Below are positions 24,802 through 38,959 of a stretch of DNA of 64,000 nt, piece after piece; within the stretch, counting starts at the first letter, position 1; each line of letters begins with the position of its first letter. The DNA comes from Paraburkholderia dioscoreae. Its GTDB lineage: Bacteria > Pseudomonadota > Gammaproteobacteria > Burkholderiales > Burkholderiaceae. A model generated the notes under the pieces. That model ran no database searches and was not told where the DNA came from. It worked only from the letters and a program-made list of their open reading frames with translations. The stretch spans positions 3,224,001 through 3,288,000 of the forward strand of contig NZ_LR699553.1 in assembly GCF_902459535.1 (NCBI RefSeq), written 5' to 3'. The position numbers and the translations under genes were made by a program.

Positions 24802-25701
24802 TCAACCGCGCGCGCGGCTGTGATTCGCCGCTTCGCGCATGGCTGCCCAGACTTTCAATGCATCTACTGTTTGCGCGACGTCGTGCACGCGCAGAATCGC
24901 AGCGCCCCGTTCAGCGGCGCACACCGCCGCTGCAATACTGCCCGCGACGCGTTCCGGCGCCGGGCGTCCCACCACCGCGCCGATCATCGACTTGCGCGAC
25001 ATGCCGGCAAGAATCGGATACGGCGGCTCGGCCTGCGGCGCCGTATCCGGCAGGTGCGCGAGCAGCGCGTAATTATGCTCGACCACGGCCTTGCCGAAGC
25101 CGAAACCCGGATCCACGCTAATGCGGGCACGCGCGACGCCCGCCTGCTCGAGCGTGGCGACCCGCTCCTCGAGAAAGTCCCGAACCGCGCTCACCACGTC
25201 GTCATAGACAGGCTCGCCGAGTTGCATGGTCTGCGGCTCGCCAAGCATATGCATGACGCATAGACCGCATTCACTGTCGCACACCGCGCCGATTGCGCCG
25301 GGCATCCGGAAACCCCAGATGTCGTTGATCATATCGGCACCCGCGGCCAATGCGTGGCGCATCACTTCGGGCTTGTATGTGTCGACCGATAGCGGCACAT
25401 TCGCGCCGCGCAATTGCTCGACGAGGGGAATCACCCGCTCCAGTTCATCGTTGAGCGGCACCGGCGGCGCGCCCGGCCGCGTCGATTCGCCGCCGATGTC
25501 GATGATGTCCGCGCCGTCGAGCATCATGCGCTCGGCCTGGCGCAACGCATCGCCGCGCATTGCGTATTGGCCGCCGTCGGAAAAAGAATCAGGGGTGACG
25601 TTCAGAATGCCCATCACCAACGGACGTTCGAAGCTCAGTTTGAAGCGGCCGCACTGTAACGGCTCGGGAATAGGCAGAGAGGGGAATTCGACTTTCGACA
25701 C
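24802..25701 (-). CDS. folP: Dihydropteroate synthase
   Basis: 299 residues. Joins p-aminobenzoate to dihydropterin pyrophosphate in folate synthesis and is the sulfonamide target. The DHPS signatures MGILNVTPDSFSDGG, DIIDIGGESTRPGA, PLSVDTYKPEV, MINDIWGF and DPGFGFGK are all visible. The start is uncertain: GTG 25701 (VSKVEFPSL) is preferred because a TTG at 25734 lies in the tail of the terminator-like hairpin that ends the ftsH unit. C-terminal residues R and H near the end (AILRVHDV) match the conserved last motif. Confidence 0.93.
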   Translation of the reverse strand: MSKVEFPSLPIPEPLQCGRFKLSFERPLVMGILNVTPDSFSDGGQYAMRGDALRQAERMMLDGADIIDIGGESTRPGAPPVPLNDELERVIPLVEQLRGANVPLSVDTYKPEVMRHALAAGADMINDIWGFRMPGAIGAVCDSECGLCVMHMLGEPQTMQLGEPVYDDVVSAVRDFLEERVATLEQAGVARARISVDPGFGFGKAVVEHNYALLAHLPDTAPQAEPPYPILAGMSRKSMIGAVVGRPAPERVAGSIAAAVCAAERGAAILRVHDVAQTVDALKVWAAMREAANHSRARG

Positions 25702-25732
25702 GTGGCGGTGCTTCGCGCAAACGGATAAATGC

Positions 25733-25763
25733 AAAACGGGCCGGTGTGAAACACACCGGCCCG
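25733..25763 (-). terminator. Hairpin with T4 between ftsH and folP
   Basis: A perfect 12-bp stem (CGGGCCGGTGTG and complement) with an AAA/TTT loop, followed on the minus strand by TTTT. Position suggests partial termination after ftsH, so that folP-glmM get only read-through or a separate promoter. Confidence 0.75.
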
Positions 25764-25783
25764 CACTTTCTACTGGTCGCCGA

Positions 25784-27673
<1,890 letters not shown>

Positions 27674-27860
27674 AGCACCACTCCTTCACTTAGACGGGCG
27701 CCTACATTTTCCTTGCGGCACCACGAAAGCATTCTAATCCAGTCCGCAGACCCCTGCCATAAGGTTTCACTACCACAGAAATAGGACAACGTGCCATTGC
27801 AGCACCCATTCCCGAGGCCATGATCGCATGGCGGCAGAGGCTGAACCGTTCTGCAGCCCC

Positions 27861-28523
27861 CTATGCGGGCCGCTTGAGATGCTTACCCAAAATAAACGTT
27901 TCTGACGACTTGTCCCGCGAGGCTTTCGGCTTGCGGGCCGCCACCACCTTGAACTGATGCTTGAACTTTTCGACAATCTGGCTGTAACCGCTGCCGTGAA
28001 AGCATTTGACTAAAAGGGCACCATCCGGTTTCAGGTGATTTTGCGAGAATTCCAGTGCGAGATCGCAGAGATGCTCGATCCGCGCGGCATCCGCCACCGC
28101 CACTCCCGACAGGTTGGGAGCCATATCCGAAATTACAAGGTCAACCTGGCGTTCTCCGACCAATTCTTCCAGTTGCGCGATAACCGAGTCTTCGCGAAAG
28201 TCGCCCTGAATGAAATGGACGTCGGCGATCGGCTCCATTGGCAGCAGATCCAGCGCGATGATCGTGCCGTCGATCCCGCCTTCGCGCTCGGCGTCGCGCT
28301 GAGCGCCTTTGGCAAGCTTGTTGCGGGCGTACTGGCTCCAGCTGCCCGGCGTCGAGCCAAGGTCGACGATGACCTGCCCCGCGCGGATCAGCTTGTCCTG
28401 TTCGTCGATTTCCTTGAGCTTGTAGGCGGCGCGGGCGCGATAGCCTTCCCGCTGCGCCATTTTCACGTACGGATCGTTGATGTGGTCATGCAGCCACGCG
28501 GTATTGAACTTGTTTTTTGCCAT
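27861..28523 (-). CDS. rlmE: 23S rRNA 2'-O-methyltransferase (U2552)
   Basis: 220 residues, RrmJ/FtsJ fold. SAM-binding motif VIVDLGSTPGSWSQYA, conserved DMAPNLSGV, and LVKCFHGSGY holding catalytic Lys; together with the N-terminal lysine and a late glutamate these form the K-D-K-E tetrad. It methylates U2552 in the ribosomal A loop. The insertion QRDAEREGGIDGT after the SAM motif is slightly longer than in enterobacteria. Upstream of ftsH as in many proteobacteria. Confidence 0.96.
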   Translation of the reverse strand: MAKNKFNTAWLHDHINDPYVKMAQREGYRARAAYKLKEIDEQDKLIRAGQVIVDLGSTPGSWSQYARNKLAKGAQRDAEREGGIDGTIIALDLLPMEPIADVHFIQGDFREDSVIAQLEELVGERQVDLVISDMAPNLSGVAVADAARIEHLCDLALEFSQNHLKPDGALLVKCFHGSGYSQIVEKFKHQFKVVAARKPKASRDKSSETFILGKHLKRPA

Positions 28524-28726
28524 TAAACGTTGAACTCTTGCTGCGTGATGTCACGCTTTAGCGGATAATACGCGGTTAATTCGCGCGGCCACCGCCAAAA
28601 CTGGCGGCCATCCGCGATTCTGTTGTTCTGACGCGCCGCCCTGCCGGATCGCCTCGAATCAAGTCAATCGAACGACTGAACCGGGGAACGCAGGTGTCGC
28701 CATTTTAGTCGAGTCTCCCACTTTCC

Positions 28727-29254
28727 ATGCCCGCCCTCAAAGTCTCTTCCGATCAACGCGCCGAGTTGCGCTCCCAGGCACATGCGCTCAAACCGGTCGT
28801 GCTCGTCGGCGCCGAAGGCTTGACCGACGCTGTGCTCTCCGAGATCAAGGTTCACCTTGGCGCTCATCAGCTCATCAAAATCCGCGTGTTCGGCGACGAA
28901 CGCGAAGCGCGCCTTGCGATCTACGAAGAAATCTGCGAGAAGCTGAACGCGGCGCCGATCCAACATATCGGCAAGCTGCTGGTGATCTGGAAACCGGAAG
29001 CCGCACAACCGGCGGTGAAGGCCAAACGCGGCGCGCTGCCGAGCGCGCGCGAAGCCGCTGTGGAAGCCAAACCGGGCAAGGGCCGTGCGCCGCGCGTCGT
29101 AACGGTCGTGAAGCCCAGCGAAATCCCGATGCGCAAACCCAAGGCCAAAGCGGTCGTGGTGCGCGGCAATGAACGTGTGACTCAAGGCGGCAACATCAAG
29201 CGCGCCAAGAAGCGCCAAAGCAGCGCGAAGCGCGCCCATCAGTCGTCGAAATAA
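28727..29254 (+). CDS. yhbY: YhbY/CRM-domain RNA-binding protein with long basic tail
   Basis: 175 residues. The first 95 or so form a CRM (YhbY) domain: RAELRSQAHALKPVVLVGAEGLTD, HQLIKIRVFGDE and GKLLVIWKPE, with the GxxG-like loop. YhbY homologues (about 97 aa in E. coli) bind pre-50S ribosomal subunits. Here an extra 80-residue tail rich in Lys, Arg and Ala follows, ending in IKRAKKRQSSAKRAHQSSK, presumably disordered and RNA-binding. Divergent from rlmE, as in other proteobacteria. Confidence 0.9.
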   Translation: MPALKVSSDQRAELRSQAHALKPVVLVGAEGLTDAVLSEIKVHLGAHQLIKIRVFGDEREARLAIYEEICEKLNAAPIQHIGKLLVIWKPEAAQPAVKAKRGALPSAREAAVEAKPGKGRAPRVVTVVKPSEIPMRKPKAKAVVVRGNERVTQGGNIKRAKKRQSSAKRAHQSSK

Positions 29255-29381
29255 GCGAAAGATGAGGGGTGCGGGCAAATTCCGCACCTCGGCGCTGACT
29301 GCCAGCCATGACCTGCAAGCTCTACATTGCTCGTGCAAATCGCCAAGGCGATTTGCACGCAAACCGGAGAGTCTCCGCCAG

Positions 29382-29900
29382 TCAACCGCGTTGGCCCGTG
29401 ACCTTGCCCGCCGTGCCGCGGGCACCGTGCTCCGCCGCAGCACCGCTTGCACCCGCGGGTAACTTCCACACCAGCGCCACGCCCAGCAGGCTTTCGATCA
29501 GATAGAACAGACTCGACACGCCGTGCAAAATGCCAAAGCGCGTCGCATAAGCCGAATGTCCGACATCGCTGCCCGCTTCGAGCGCGGCAACGCGCATTGC
29601 ATTCATGAACGGCTGCAACGCGAAATAGCCGATCAGCACGCACACCAGCATGCTCGCGATCAGCCAGCGCAACCGGCGATAGGTGTCACCGCCGCGGCGA
29701 ACCAGTACATTCGCGAGACCCAGCAGCAAAATGCCGCACACCGCCCCGAGCACCCCTTCAATGCGGAACAGTTGCGCCGCGACCGCGCCCGCCGTCATCC
29801 GGTCGAGCGAGGTGAACAGCACGGGCGCGACGGCATAGCCGATAGTCAGCAGACTGCCGACCCATACCACCGTAAATAACCGGAATAGTCGATGTGGCAT
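29382..29900 (-). CDS. DUF4149 inner-membrane protein
   Basis: 172 residues with about four hydrophobic helices, beginning HRLFRLFTVVWVGSLLTIGYAVAPVLFTSL, the DUF4149 signature. Function unknown. An alternative TTG start at 29924 overlaps the greA stop as TTGA, so coupling to greA is likely whichever start is used. The C-terminal 25 residues are polar and Gly/Ala-rich. Confidence 0.82.
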   Translation of the reverse strand: MPHRLFRLFTVVWVGSLLTIGYAVAPVLFTSLDRMTAGAVAAQLFRIEGVLGAVCGILLLGLANVLVRRGGDTYRRLRWLIASMLVCVLIGYFALQPFMNAMRVAALEAGSDVGHSAYATRFGILHGVSSLFYLIESLLGVALVWKLPAGASGAAAEHGARGTAGKVTGQRG

Positions 29901-29920
29901 CTGGGGCACCAGCGGCGCGT

Positions 29921-30397
29921 TCAAACGTAGCTGACCGCGATGATTTCGTATTCGCGCACGCCACCCGGTGCCTGCACCGATGCAACGTCGCCCTCCGACT
30001 TGCCGATCAGGGCACGCGCAATCGGCGAGCTGATCGAGATCAGACCGTGGTCGATATCCGCTTCGTCGTCGCCGACGATCTGATACTTGACGGACGCACC
30101 CGAATTCAGGTCTTCCAGCTCCACCGTTGCGCCGAACACCACGCGACCGTCCGCTTCCACCGCCGCCGGATCGATCACTTGCGCGCCGGCCAGCTTCGAT
30201 TCGATTTCGGCGATCCGGCCTTCGATAAAGCCCTGCTTTTCCTTCGCCGCGTCGTATTCCGCGTTTTCCGACAGATCGCCCTGGGCACGCGCTTCCGCGA
30301 TCGAATTGATCACCGAGGGACGCTCAACCGATTTCAGGCGCTGCAATTCATCGCGCAACATTTCCGCGCCGCGCTTAGTCAATGGAACAGTGCTCAT
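29921..30397 (-). CDS. greA: Transcription elongation factor GreA
   Basis: 158 residues. N-terminal coiled coil (MLRDELQRLKSVERPSVINSIAEARAQGDLSENAEYDAAKEKQ) carries the acidic tip DLSENAEYD that reaches into the RNA polymerase channel and stimulates transcript cleavage. The FKBP-like C-terminal domain ends in ISISSPIARALIGKSEGDVASV. The start MSTVPLTKRG at 30397 is certain by family length. Confidence 0.96.
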   Translation of the reverse strand: MSTVPLTKRGAEMLRDELQRLKSVERPSVINSIAEARAQGDLSENAEYDAAKEKQGFIEGRIAEIESKLAGAQVIDPAAVEADGRVVFGATVELEDLNSGASVKYQIVGDDEADIDHGLISISSPIARALIGKSEGDVASVQAPGGVREYEIIAVSYV

Positions 30398-30424
30398 AAA
30401 CAACTCTATGCAAAAAACAGCCGT

Positions 30425-30517
30425 AAAAAAAATCACCGCGGTTAAGTGCATTCCGCGGGGGCAGAGCACCGGGCAAAACCCGGCGCCAAGCACCTGCGGA
30501 ACGCCGCTTAACCGCGG
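30425..30517 (-). terminator. Long rod-like hairpin with T8 between carB and greA (terminator or small RNA)
   Basis: On the minus strand, 11-bp outer stem CCGCGGTTAAG / CTTAACCGCGG closes an 82-base element. Inside are a 9-bp stem GCGTTCCGC / GCGGAATGC (one G-U) and an apical stem GCGCCGGG / CCCGGTGC. TGATTTTTTTT follows at once. It ends carB transcription and precedes greA by about 30 bases. Confidence 0.8.
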
Positions 30518-30547
30518 CACTTACATCTTGGACAGGTATTCGAAGCC

Positions 30548-33802
<3,255 letters not shown>

Positions 33803-33987
33803 AACGCTCTCGCTAATGTATTCCTGAATTCTTTCCGTCGGCGCGCGTCGCTGCTACGTTGCGCGCGCTCTGCTCTGTCTGGTCCGGCTCGCCGCTTGTG
33901 CGTCGCTGTTCGCCGTTGTGCGCAGCGTGTGCGCCGGTCACGCGCGGCGCGGTGTGAACCGTGCGCCGCCGGGACGTGTCTGCCGCC
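33803..33987. other. carA-carB intergenic region
   Basis: 185 bases, longer than usual between carA and carB, with GC-rich low-complexity sequence (many GCGCG and TGTGCG words). No gene or clear terminator seen. Confidence 0.5.
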
Positions 33988-35142
33988 TTATGCCGCCGCG
34001 GTCTTGCCGGCCTTCTTCGTGTCCATCAACGCCGTGAAGCGGTCGAACAGATAGGCGATGTCGTGCGGACCGGGCGACGCTTCCGGGTGGCCCTGGAAGC
34101 AGAACGCCGGCTTGTCGGTCAGCGCGAAGCCCTGCAGCGTGCCGTCGAACAGCGAGACGTGCGTGACGCGGGCATTGGCGGGCAGCGTGTCGGCATCGAC
34201 CGCGAAGCCGTGGTTCTGCGACGTGATCACCACGCGGCCGTCGTCCAGATCTTTCACCGGATGGTTCGCGCCGTGATGGCCGGTCTTCATCTTCATGGTT
34301 TTGGCGCCGAGCGCGAGGCCCATGATCTGATGACCGAGGCAGATGCCAAAGGTCGGAATGCCGCGCTCGATCAGTTCCTTCGTGGCGCGAATTGCGTAGT
34401 CGCACGGTTCCGGGTCGCCCGGACCGTTCGACAGGAAGACGCCGTCCGGATCGAGCGCGAGCGCGTCAGCGGCGGAAGCTTCCGCCGGCAGCACGGTGAC
34501 GTGACAGCCGCGTTCGGCCAGCATGCGCAGGATGTTGTACTTGACGCCGTAGTCGAACGCCACCACGCGGTACTTCGGCGCATTTTGCGTGCCGTAGCCG
34601 CTGCCCAGCCGCCATTCGGTCTGGGTCCACTCATAGGATTCCTTCGTCGACACGACCTTCGCGAGGTCCATGCCCGAAAGGCCCGGGAACGAGCGTGCGA
34701 GTTCGACGGCGCGGGCTTCGTCGTCCGAACCGGCGAGGATCGCGCCGTTCTGCGCGCCCTTGTCGCGCAGAACGCGGGTGAGCATGCGGGTATCGAGACC
34801 GGCGATGGCAACCACGCCTTCGTCCTGCAGGTATTGCTGGAGCGTGCGCTCCATGCGGAAGTTCGACGCGAGAACCGGCAGATCGCGAATGATCAGGCCG
34901 GCGGCATGGACTTTCGTAGCTTCGACGTCTTCGGCGTTCACGCCGACGTTGCCGATATGCGGATACGTGAGGGTCACGATCTGGCGCGCGTAGCTCGGGT
35001 CAGTCAGGATTTCCTGATAGCCGGTGATAGCGGTGTTGAACACGACTTCGCCGATGGTATGCCCGGGGGCGCCGATCGAGTAACCACGAAAGACCGTGCC
35101 GTCGGCGAGCGCGAGCAGAGCGGGAGAAAATGACGGCAACAC
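33988..35142 (-). CDS. carA: Carbamoyl-phosphate synthase small (glutaminase) subunit
   Basis: 384 residues. Class I glutamine amidotransferase: nucleophile Cys in GICLGHQIMGLALGA, His/Glu in FQGHPEASPGPHD, plus NGPGDPEPCDY. The N-terminal domain starts ALLALADGTVFRGYSIG. GTG 35142 is chosen because AAGGAG lies seven bases upstream; the 24 residues further upstream in frame are not family-like. Supplies ammonia to CarB. Confidence 0.97.
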   Translation of the reverse strand: MLPSFSPALLALADGTVFRGYSIGAPGHTIGEVVFNTAITGYQEILTDPSYARQIVTLTYPHIGNVGVNAEDVEATKVHAAGLIIRDLPVLASNFRMERTLQQYLQDEGVVAIAGLDTRMLTRVLRDKGAQNGAILAGSDDEARAVELARSFPGLSGMDLAKVVSTKESYEWTQTEWRLGSGYGTQNAPKYRVVAFDYGVKYNILRMLAERGCHVTVLPAEASAADALALDPDGVFLSNGPGDPEPCDYAIRATKELIERGIPTFGICLGHQIMGLALGAKTMKMKTGHHGANHPVKDLDDGRVVITSQNHGFAVDADTLPANARVTHVSLFDGTLQGFALTDKPAFCFQGHPEASPGPHDIAYLFDRFTALMDTKKAGKTAAA

Positions 35143-35403
35143 GGGAGACTCCTTGGGGAACACCCTGTTGCCGACCTGTCTATCCGACTGCGAGCCGCAG
35201 CGAAACGCATCCACGGGATGCGCGCGCAGACTCGCTCGCGAACTGCCGTTGACGTTGCAAGGGGCGCGATGGGTCCATTGTGTGGACGGATCGGCTGGGG
35301 AACTGGTCCTCGGGCCCTGCTTGCTACGCCAGCGGCGCGCGGCGGATGAACGGTATGGGAGAGGTAGGCGCTAGGGTGCGGGTTGATAAGCTCAAACCTT
35401 GAA

Positions 35404-35433
35404 ATTATAGCGCGAAAGTGCCCTTCCTTCCAA
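35404..35433 (-). promoter_or_regulatory. Promoter of the carA-carB unit
   Basis: Minus strand TTGGAA (35428-35433), 18-base spacer, perfect TATAAT (35404-35409). Leaves a leader of about 255 bases before carA, which could hold regulatory structure. Confidence 0.75.
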
Positions 35434-35656
35434 ATCCGAGATGGCGTGCGCGCGTGGGAAGGCCTCTCTCAACGTCGCTCAAAGCGCTGCTGGGGGCTGG
35501 CGCAGACGGCGCTGGACGTGATGCACACGGCCCCGAATCGGGATAGCGCACCAGGTAGCGACGACTGCCGGGATAGCGCTGGCGCGGGGTGCTCACGGTC
35601 TGAGAATCGGCGCGCGAGGCGGCATCAGGACGGGCGCGCGACAGACTCGCCCGAAC
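35434..35656. other. Intergenic region between carA promoter and MFS gene end
   Basis: About 220 GC-rich bases; no supported gene or convincing hairpin-plus-T terminator for the MFS gene. Confidence 0.4.
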
Positions 35657-36898
35657 TCAAGCGCCCTGTTCCGCGTGAACTTCGGCCGGGCGAACCAGCT
35701 CGCGGCCAGGCAAAACGTACCAGATCGCGCTCAACACCTGCAGCACGACCAGAATGCCCCAGGCGCTCAGATGCGCGGCCGCCGGATAATGGCCACCGCT
35801 CGCGGGCCAATGCGAGAGCACGGCACCGACGCCGATCTGGAAGCCGAAAATCAGCAGGAAGATCAGCAACGTCAGCGTGGTATTCACCCGCCCGATCATT
35901 TGCGCCGGGAAGTGCCGGGCCATCACCGCGTAGCTGAGAATGCCGGTGCCGCCGAAGATCCCGTACGCCGCCCACAGGAGAGCCGCGGGCAGCGGCGCCT
36001 TGAACATGATCAGCAACTGCGTCAGAACGAACAGCGCCATGCCGACGCCGCAAAACGCATAGAGCGAGATGCCGCGCCGCTCGAGACTGCGCGCCGCCGC
36101 GCCGAAGCCCACGCAACCGGCCATCATCGCGAAGCCGAGAACCGAGACGAGCGCCGCGGCTTCGCGCGGCTCGAAACCCTGCACGTCACGCAGCCACGCG
36201 CCGACCCAGAGCGACTGCATGGCATAGAACACGCCTTGCGTGACGACTGAGAACGACGCGATCTTCCAGAACGCCGCGCTGCGCAAGATATGCAGCGTGC
36301 CTTTGAACTGCGCGCCGAGACCGGCCTGGTGATGCGTTTCCTTCGTGTCCGGCGCGAGCGTCCATTGCGCCAGCGCGACCAGCACGGTCAGCAAGCCCAG
36401 CCCGACGCAGACGGTCCGCCAGCTCGCGAACGTCAACACCCACGTCAGCGGCGAGCCGACCATCACGCCGCCGAAGCCGCCGATCGCCATCACCAGTCCG
36501 TTCATCAGCGGCAGGCGCGCCGGCGCGAAGTGCTGGGCCAATGCCTTGAACGCGGCGCCAAGACAGACAGAGACGCCGATGCCGATCAGCAGGCGCCCCA
36601 CCATCATCATGCCGACGCCTTGCGCGGCGCCGAACACCCAGATGCCGAGCGCGGCAAACAGCAGCGTGGCAGCCGTGACCCGCCGCGTGCCGAAGTGATC
36701 GAGCAGCACACCGGCCGGAATCTGTGCACCCGCGAAGCCGAGAAAGTAGAGACTGGTGAGCAGCCCCAGATCCGCAGCCGAGAGGCCCAGATCATGGGTA
36801 ATGAATGGCGCGAAGCCGAGGTTGACGCCGCGGAACACGTAGGAAACAAAATAACCGGCAGAGAACAGCAGGAAGACACGCAACTGGGTCGACGACAT
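35657..36898 (-). CDS. MFS transporter
   Basis: 413 residues with about twelve helices. Typical major facilitator features: QIPAGVLLDHFGTRRVTAA is the motif-A loop between helices 2 and 3, MMMVGRLLIGIGVSVCLGAAFKAL the motif-B-like helix 4, and a long central loop (KETHHQAGLGAQ). Probably a proton-linked solute transporter in the inner membrane; substrate unknown. ATG 36898 (MSSTQLRVF) is preferred, though its ribosome binding site is weak. Confidence 0.85.
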   Translation of the reverse strand: MSSTQLRVFLLFSAGYFVSYVFRGVNLGFAPFITHDLGLSAADLGLLTSLYFLGFAGAQIPAGVLLDHFGTRRVTAATLLFAALGIWVFGAAQGVGMMMVGRLLIGIGVSVCLGAAFKALAQHFAPARLPLMNGLVMAIGGFGGVMVGSPLTWVLTFASWRTVCVGLGLLTVLVALAQWTLAPDTKETHHQAGLGAQFKGTLHILRSAAFWKIASFSVVTQGVFYAMQSLWVGAWLRDVQGFEPREAAALVSVLGFAMMAGCVGFGAAARSLERRGISLYAFCGVGMALFVLTQLLIMFKAPLPAALLWAAYGIFGGTGILSYAVMARHFPAQMIGRVNTTLTLLIFLLIFGFQIGVGAVLSHWPASGGHYPAAAHLSAWGILVVLQVLSAIWYVLPGRELVRPAEVHAEQGA

Positions 36899-36993
36899 GA
36901 GCTTTTGAATTAGGCGGCTAGCCGAATCGGTTTGACCAAAGCACGAAAGATAAAGGAAAAGCGCCGGCTTTACCTGAAATGCTCTGCACAATG

Positions 36994-37022
36994 AAAAACG
37001 CCGTCACCACGGGTGACGGCGT
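36994..37022 (-). terminator. Terminator of mltD
   Basis: Perfect 11-bp stem ACGCCGTCACC / GGTGACGGCGT with a 3-base loop, followed by TTTTT on the minus strand. It lies about 90 bases after the mltD stop, upstream of the MFS gene. Confidence 0.88.
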
Positions 37023-37108
37023 CGGAAAAAACACGGTACGTGATCGGAGCGCGATTCATGCGCCGCCCCACAACGCATGTGGCCACTACCGTGTGAGCCG
37101 CTGTTGGT

Positions 37109-38803
37109 CTACTTACCCTTCTTTGCGTTGGCCGCAGTCTTCGGGCGGTTCTCTACCGCAGCCTTCGGCGCCTTGCTGGACGTGGAAGCCGATACCTTGG
37201 TCACTTTGCCCTTGCTGGCGCTCGACGCTGTCGGCTTGCTGAGTTTGCCTACCGGCTCGGAGACCTTCACCACGGCTGACCGGCCACGACCCTTTCGTTT
37301 ATCGTAGCGCGAATCGCTTCTCGTGTCCGCGATGCGGGTGCCGATCTTCTCCACACCGCCGCCCTGCACGTCCGTCGCGATGCGCTCAGGACCAGGCTCG
37401 CTCGGCATGGCCTTGCCGACCGGCACGTGCAGCACGATCACCTGGCCGCGCGAAACGCTGTCCCGATGGGTGCGGTTCCATGCCTTCAACTGACCGATCG
37501 ACACGCCGTAACGCACGGCAATGGCGGCCAGAGTCTGATTGCGGCGCACGCGAATCAGCATCTTGCGGGTATCGGGAACGTCGGGCTCCATCGCCAGCAC
37601 GGCGCTTTCAGCCACGTCGGCGCTGATGTCTTCGTCGTCGTCCGAACCGCGCGGCACCACGATCGTGGAGCCGGGTTTCAAACGCATGCCGACCGGAATC
37701 TTGTTCACTTCCATCAGCGTGTCGGCGTCGACCCCGATCTTCTGCGCGATCGCCGCCGGCGCTGCGCGCTCGGTGACCGTGTACGTGGTCCACGACGACA
37801 GCGAGCCGGAGTACGTCTTCAGATTGCGCTCGAACGCGCTGGCGTTGTCGAACGGCAGCAGGATCTGCGGCTGCGTGGCGCCGAGAATAACCGGCTTTCT
37901 GAACGACGGGTTCAGCGAGCGGAACTCGTCGGTGGAGAGATTCGCGAGCTTGGCCGCCATGTCCACGTCGATATCGTGCGAGGTGGTCACCGTCACGAAA
38001 TACGGGTGGTTCGGAATGGACGGCAGCGCGAGCCCGTACATTTGCGGGTTCATCACGATGTTCTTCACCGCCTGCAGCTTGGGCACGTAGTTGCGTGTCT
38101 CGTTCGGCATGCGCAGGCTCAGGTAGTCGGTGGGCAGGCCCGCCGCCTCGTTGCGTGCAATCGCGCGCTGCACGTTACCCTCGCCCCAGTTGTACGCCGC
38201 GAGTGCCAGCTGCCAGTCGCCGAACATGTCATGCAGACGCGACAGATAGTCGAGCGCGGCGCTGGTCGACGCCAGCACGTCGCGGCGCTCGTCCTGCCAC
38301 ATGTTCTGCTTGAGATTGTAGGTACGGCCCGTGCCCGGCATGAACTGCCACATGCCGGCCGCCTTCGCTACCGACAAAGCCTGCGGGCTGTACGCCGATT
38401 CGATGAACGGCAGCAAGGCTAGCTCGGTCGGCATATGGCGCGCCTCGAGCTCTTCGACGATGTGGTACAGATACTTCTGCGAGCGCTCGGTCATGCGCTG
38501 CACGTAATCGGGACGCTGCGCATACCAGTTGACCTGCATGTCGACGAGGTCGGTTTGCAGATCCGGCATCTGAAAACCACGGCGAATACGGCCCCAAAGA
38601 TCGGCGTCGGCGCTCGTCAACTGCGAGACGGAGCCCTGGTCGACGTTGATCGTCTCTTTGGCGGTGGCGCTCTTGCGAAGGGCGTCAGCTACGGCTTGCT
38701 GACTGGCGGGGTTGGTTGCGGTGGAAAGGCTGCTCGTCGTTGGTCCCTGACTCGCGCAGGCGGCGAGCGTCAGGACCAGCAACGCACTGAAGATAAATCG
38801 CAT
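37109..38803 (-). CDS. mltD: Membrane-bound lytic murein transglycosylase D
   Basis: 564 residues. Lipobox LTLAAC anchors it to the outer membrane. The SLT (family 1) domain has the catalytic Glu in LALLPFIESAYSPQA, then AAGMWQFMPGTGRTYNL and AAYNWGEGNV. Two LysM modules follow (YTVTERAAPAAIAQKIG and IRVRRNQTLAAIAVRYG). The last 80 residues are Lys/Ser/Ala-rich and low in complexity. The protein cleaves glycan strands to 1,6-anhydromuropeptides. ATG 38803 gives the short signal; a GTG six codons upstream is an alternative. Adjacent gloB as in E. coli. Confidence 0.93.
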   Translation of the reverse strand: MRFIFSALLVLTLAACASQGPTTSSLSTATNPASQQAVADALRKSATAKETINVDQGSVSQLTSADADLWGRIRRGFQMPDLQTDLVDMQVNWYAQRPDYVQRMTERSQKYLYHIVEELEARHMPTELALLPFIESAYSPQALSVAKAAGMWQFMPGTGRTYNLKQNMWQDERRDVLASTSAALDYLSRLHDMFGDWQLALAAYNWGEGNVQRAIARNEAAGLPTDYLSLRMPNETRNYVPKLQAVKNIVMNPQMYGLALPSIPNHPYFVTVTTSHDIDVDMAAKLANLSTDEFRSLNPSFRKPVILGATQPQILLPFDNASAFERNLKTYSGSLSSWTTYTVTERAAPAAIAQKIGVDADTLMEVNKIPVGMRLKPGSTIVVPRGSDDDEDISADVAESAVLAMEPDVPDTRKMLIRVRRNQTLAAIAVRYGVSIGQLKAWNRTHRDSVSRGQVIVLHVPVGKAMPSEPGPERIATDVQGGGVEKIGTRIADTRSDSRYDKRKGRGRSAVVKVSEPVGKLSKPTASSASKGKVTKVSASTSSKAPKAAVENRPKTAANAKKGK

Positions 38804-38959
38804 GAACGTCTCGGCTTCCACAAGGGCTGGAATTTGCAGCCGATAGTACGAAACGGCAACGTTTACGTCAATCGGAAAATTACGAAAAAATCAAGTAAAT
38901 CTTGGGCTTGGCGAATTTTCCCGATTCTTCGCGTGAGGAATACCCTGATCTGGACCGGG

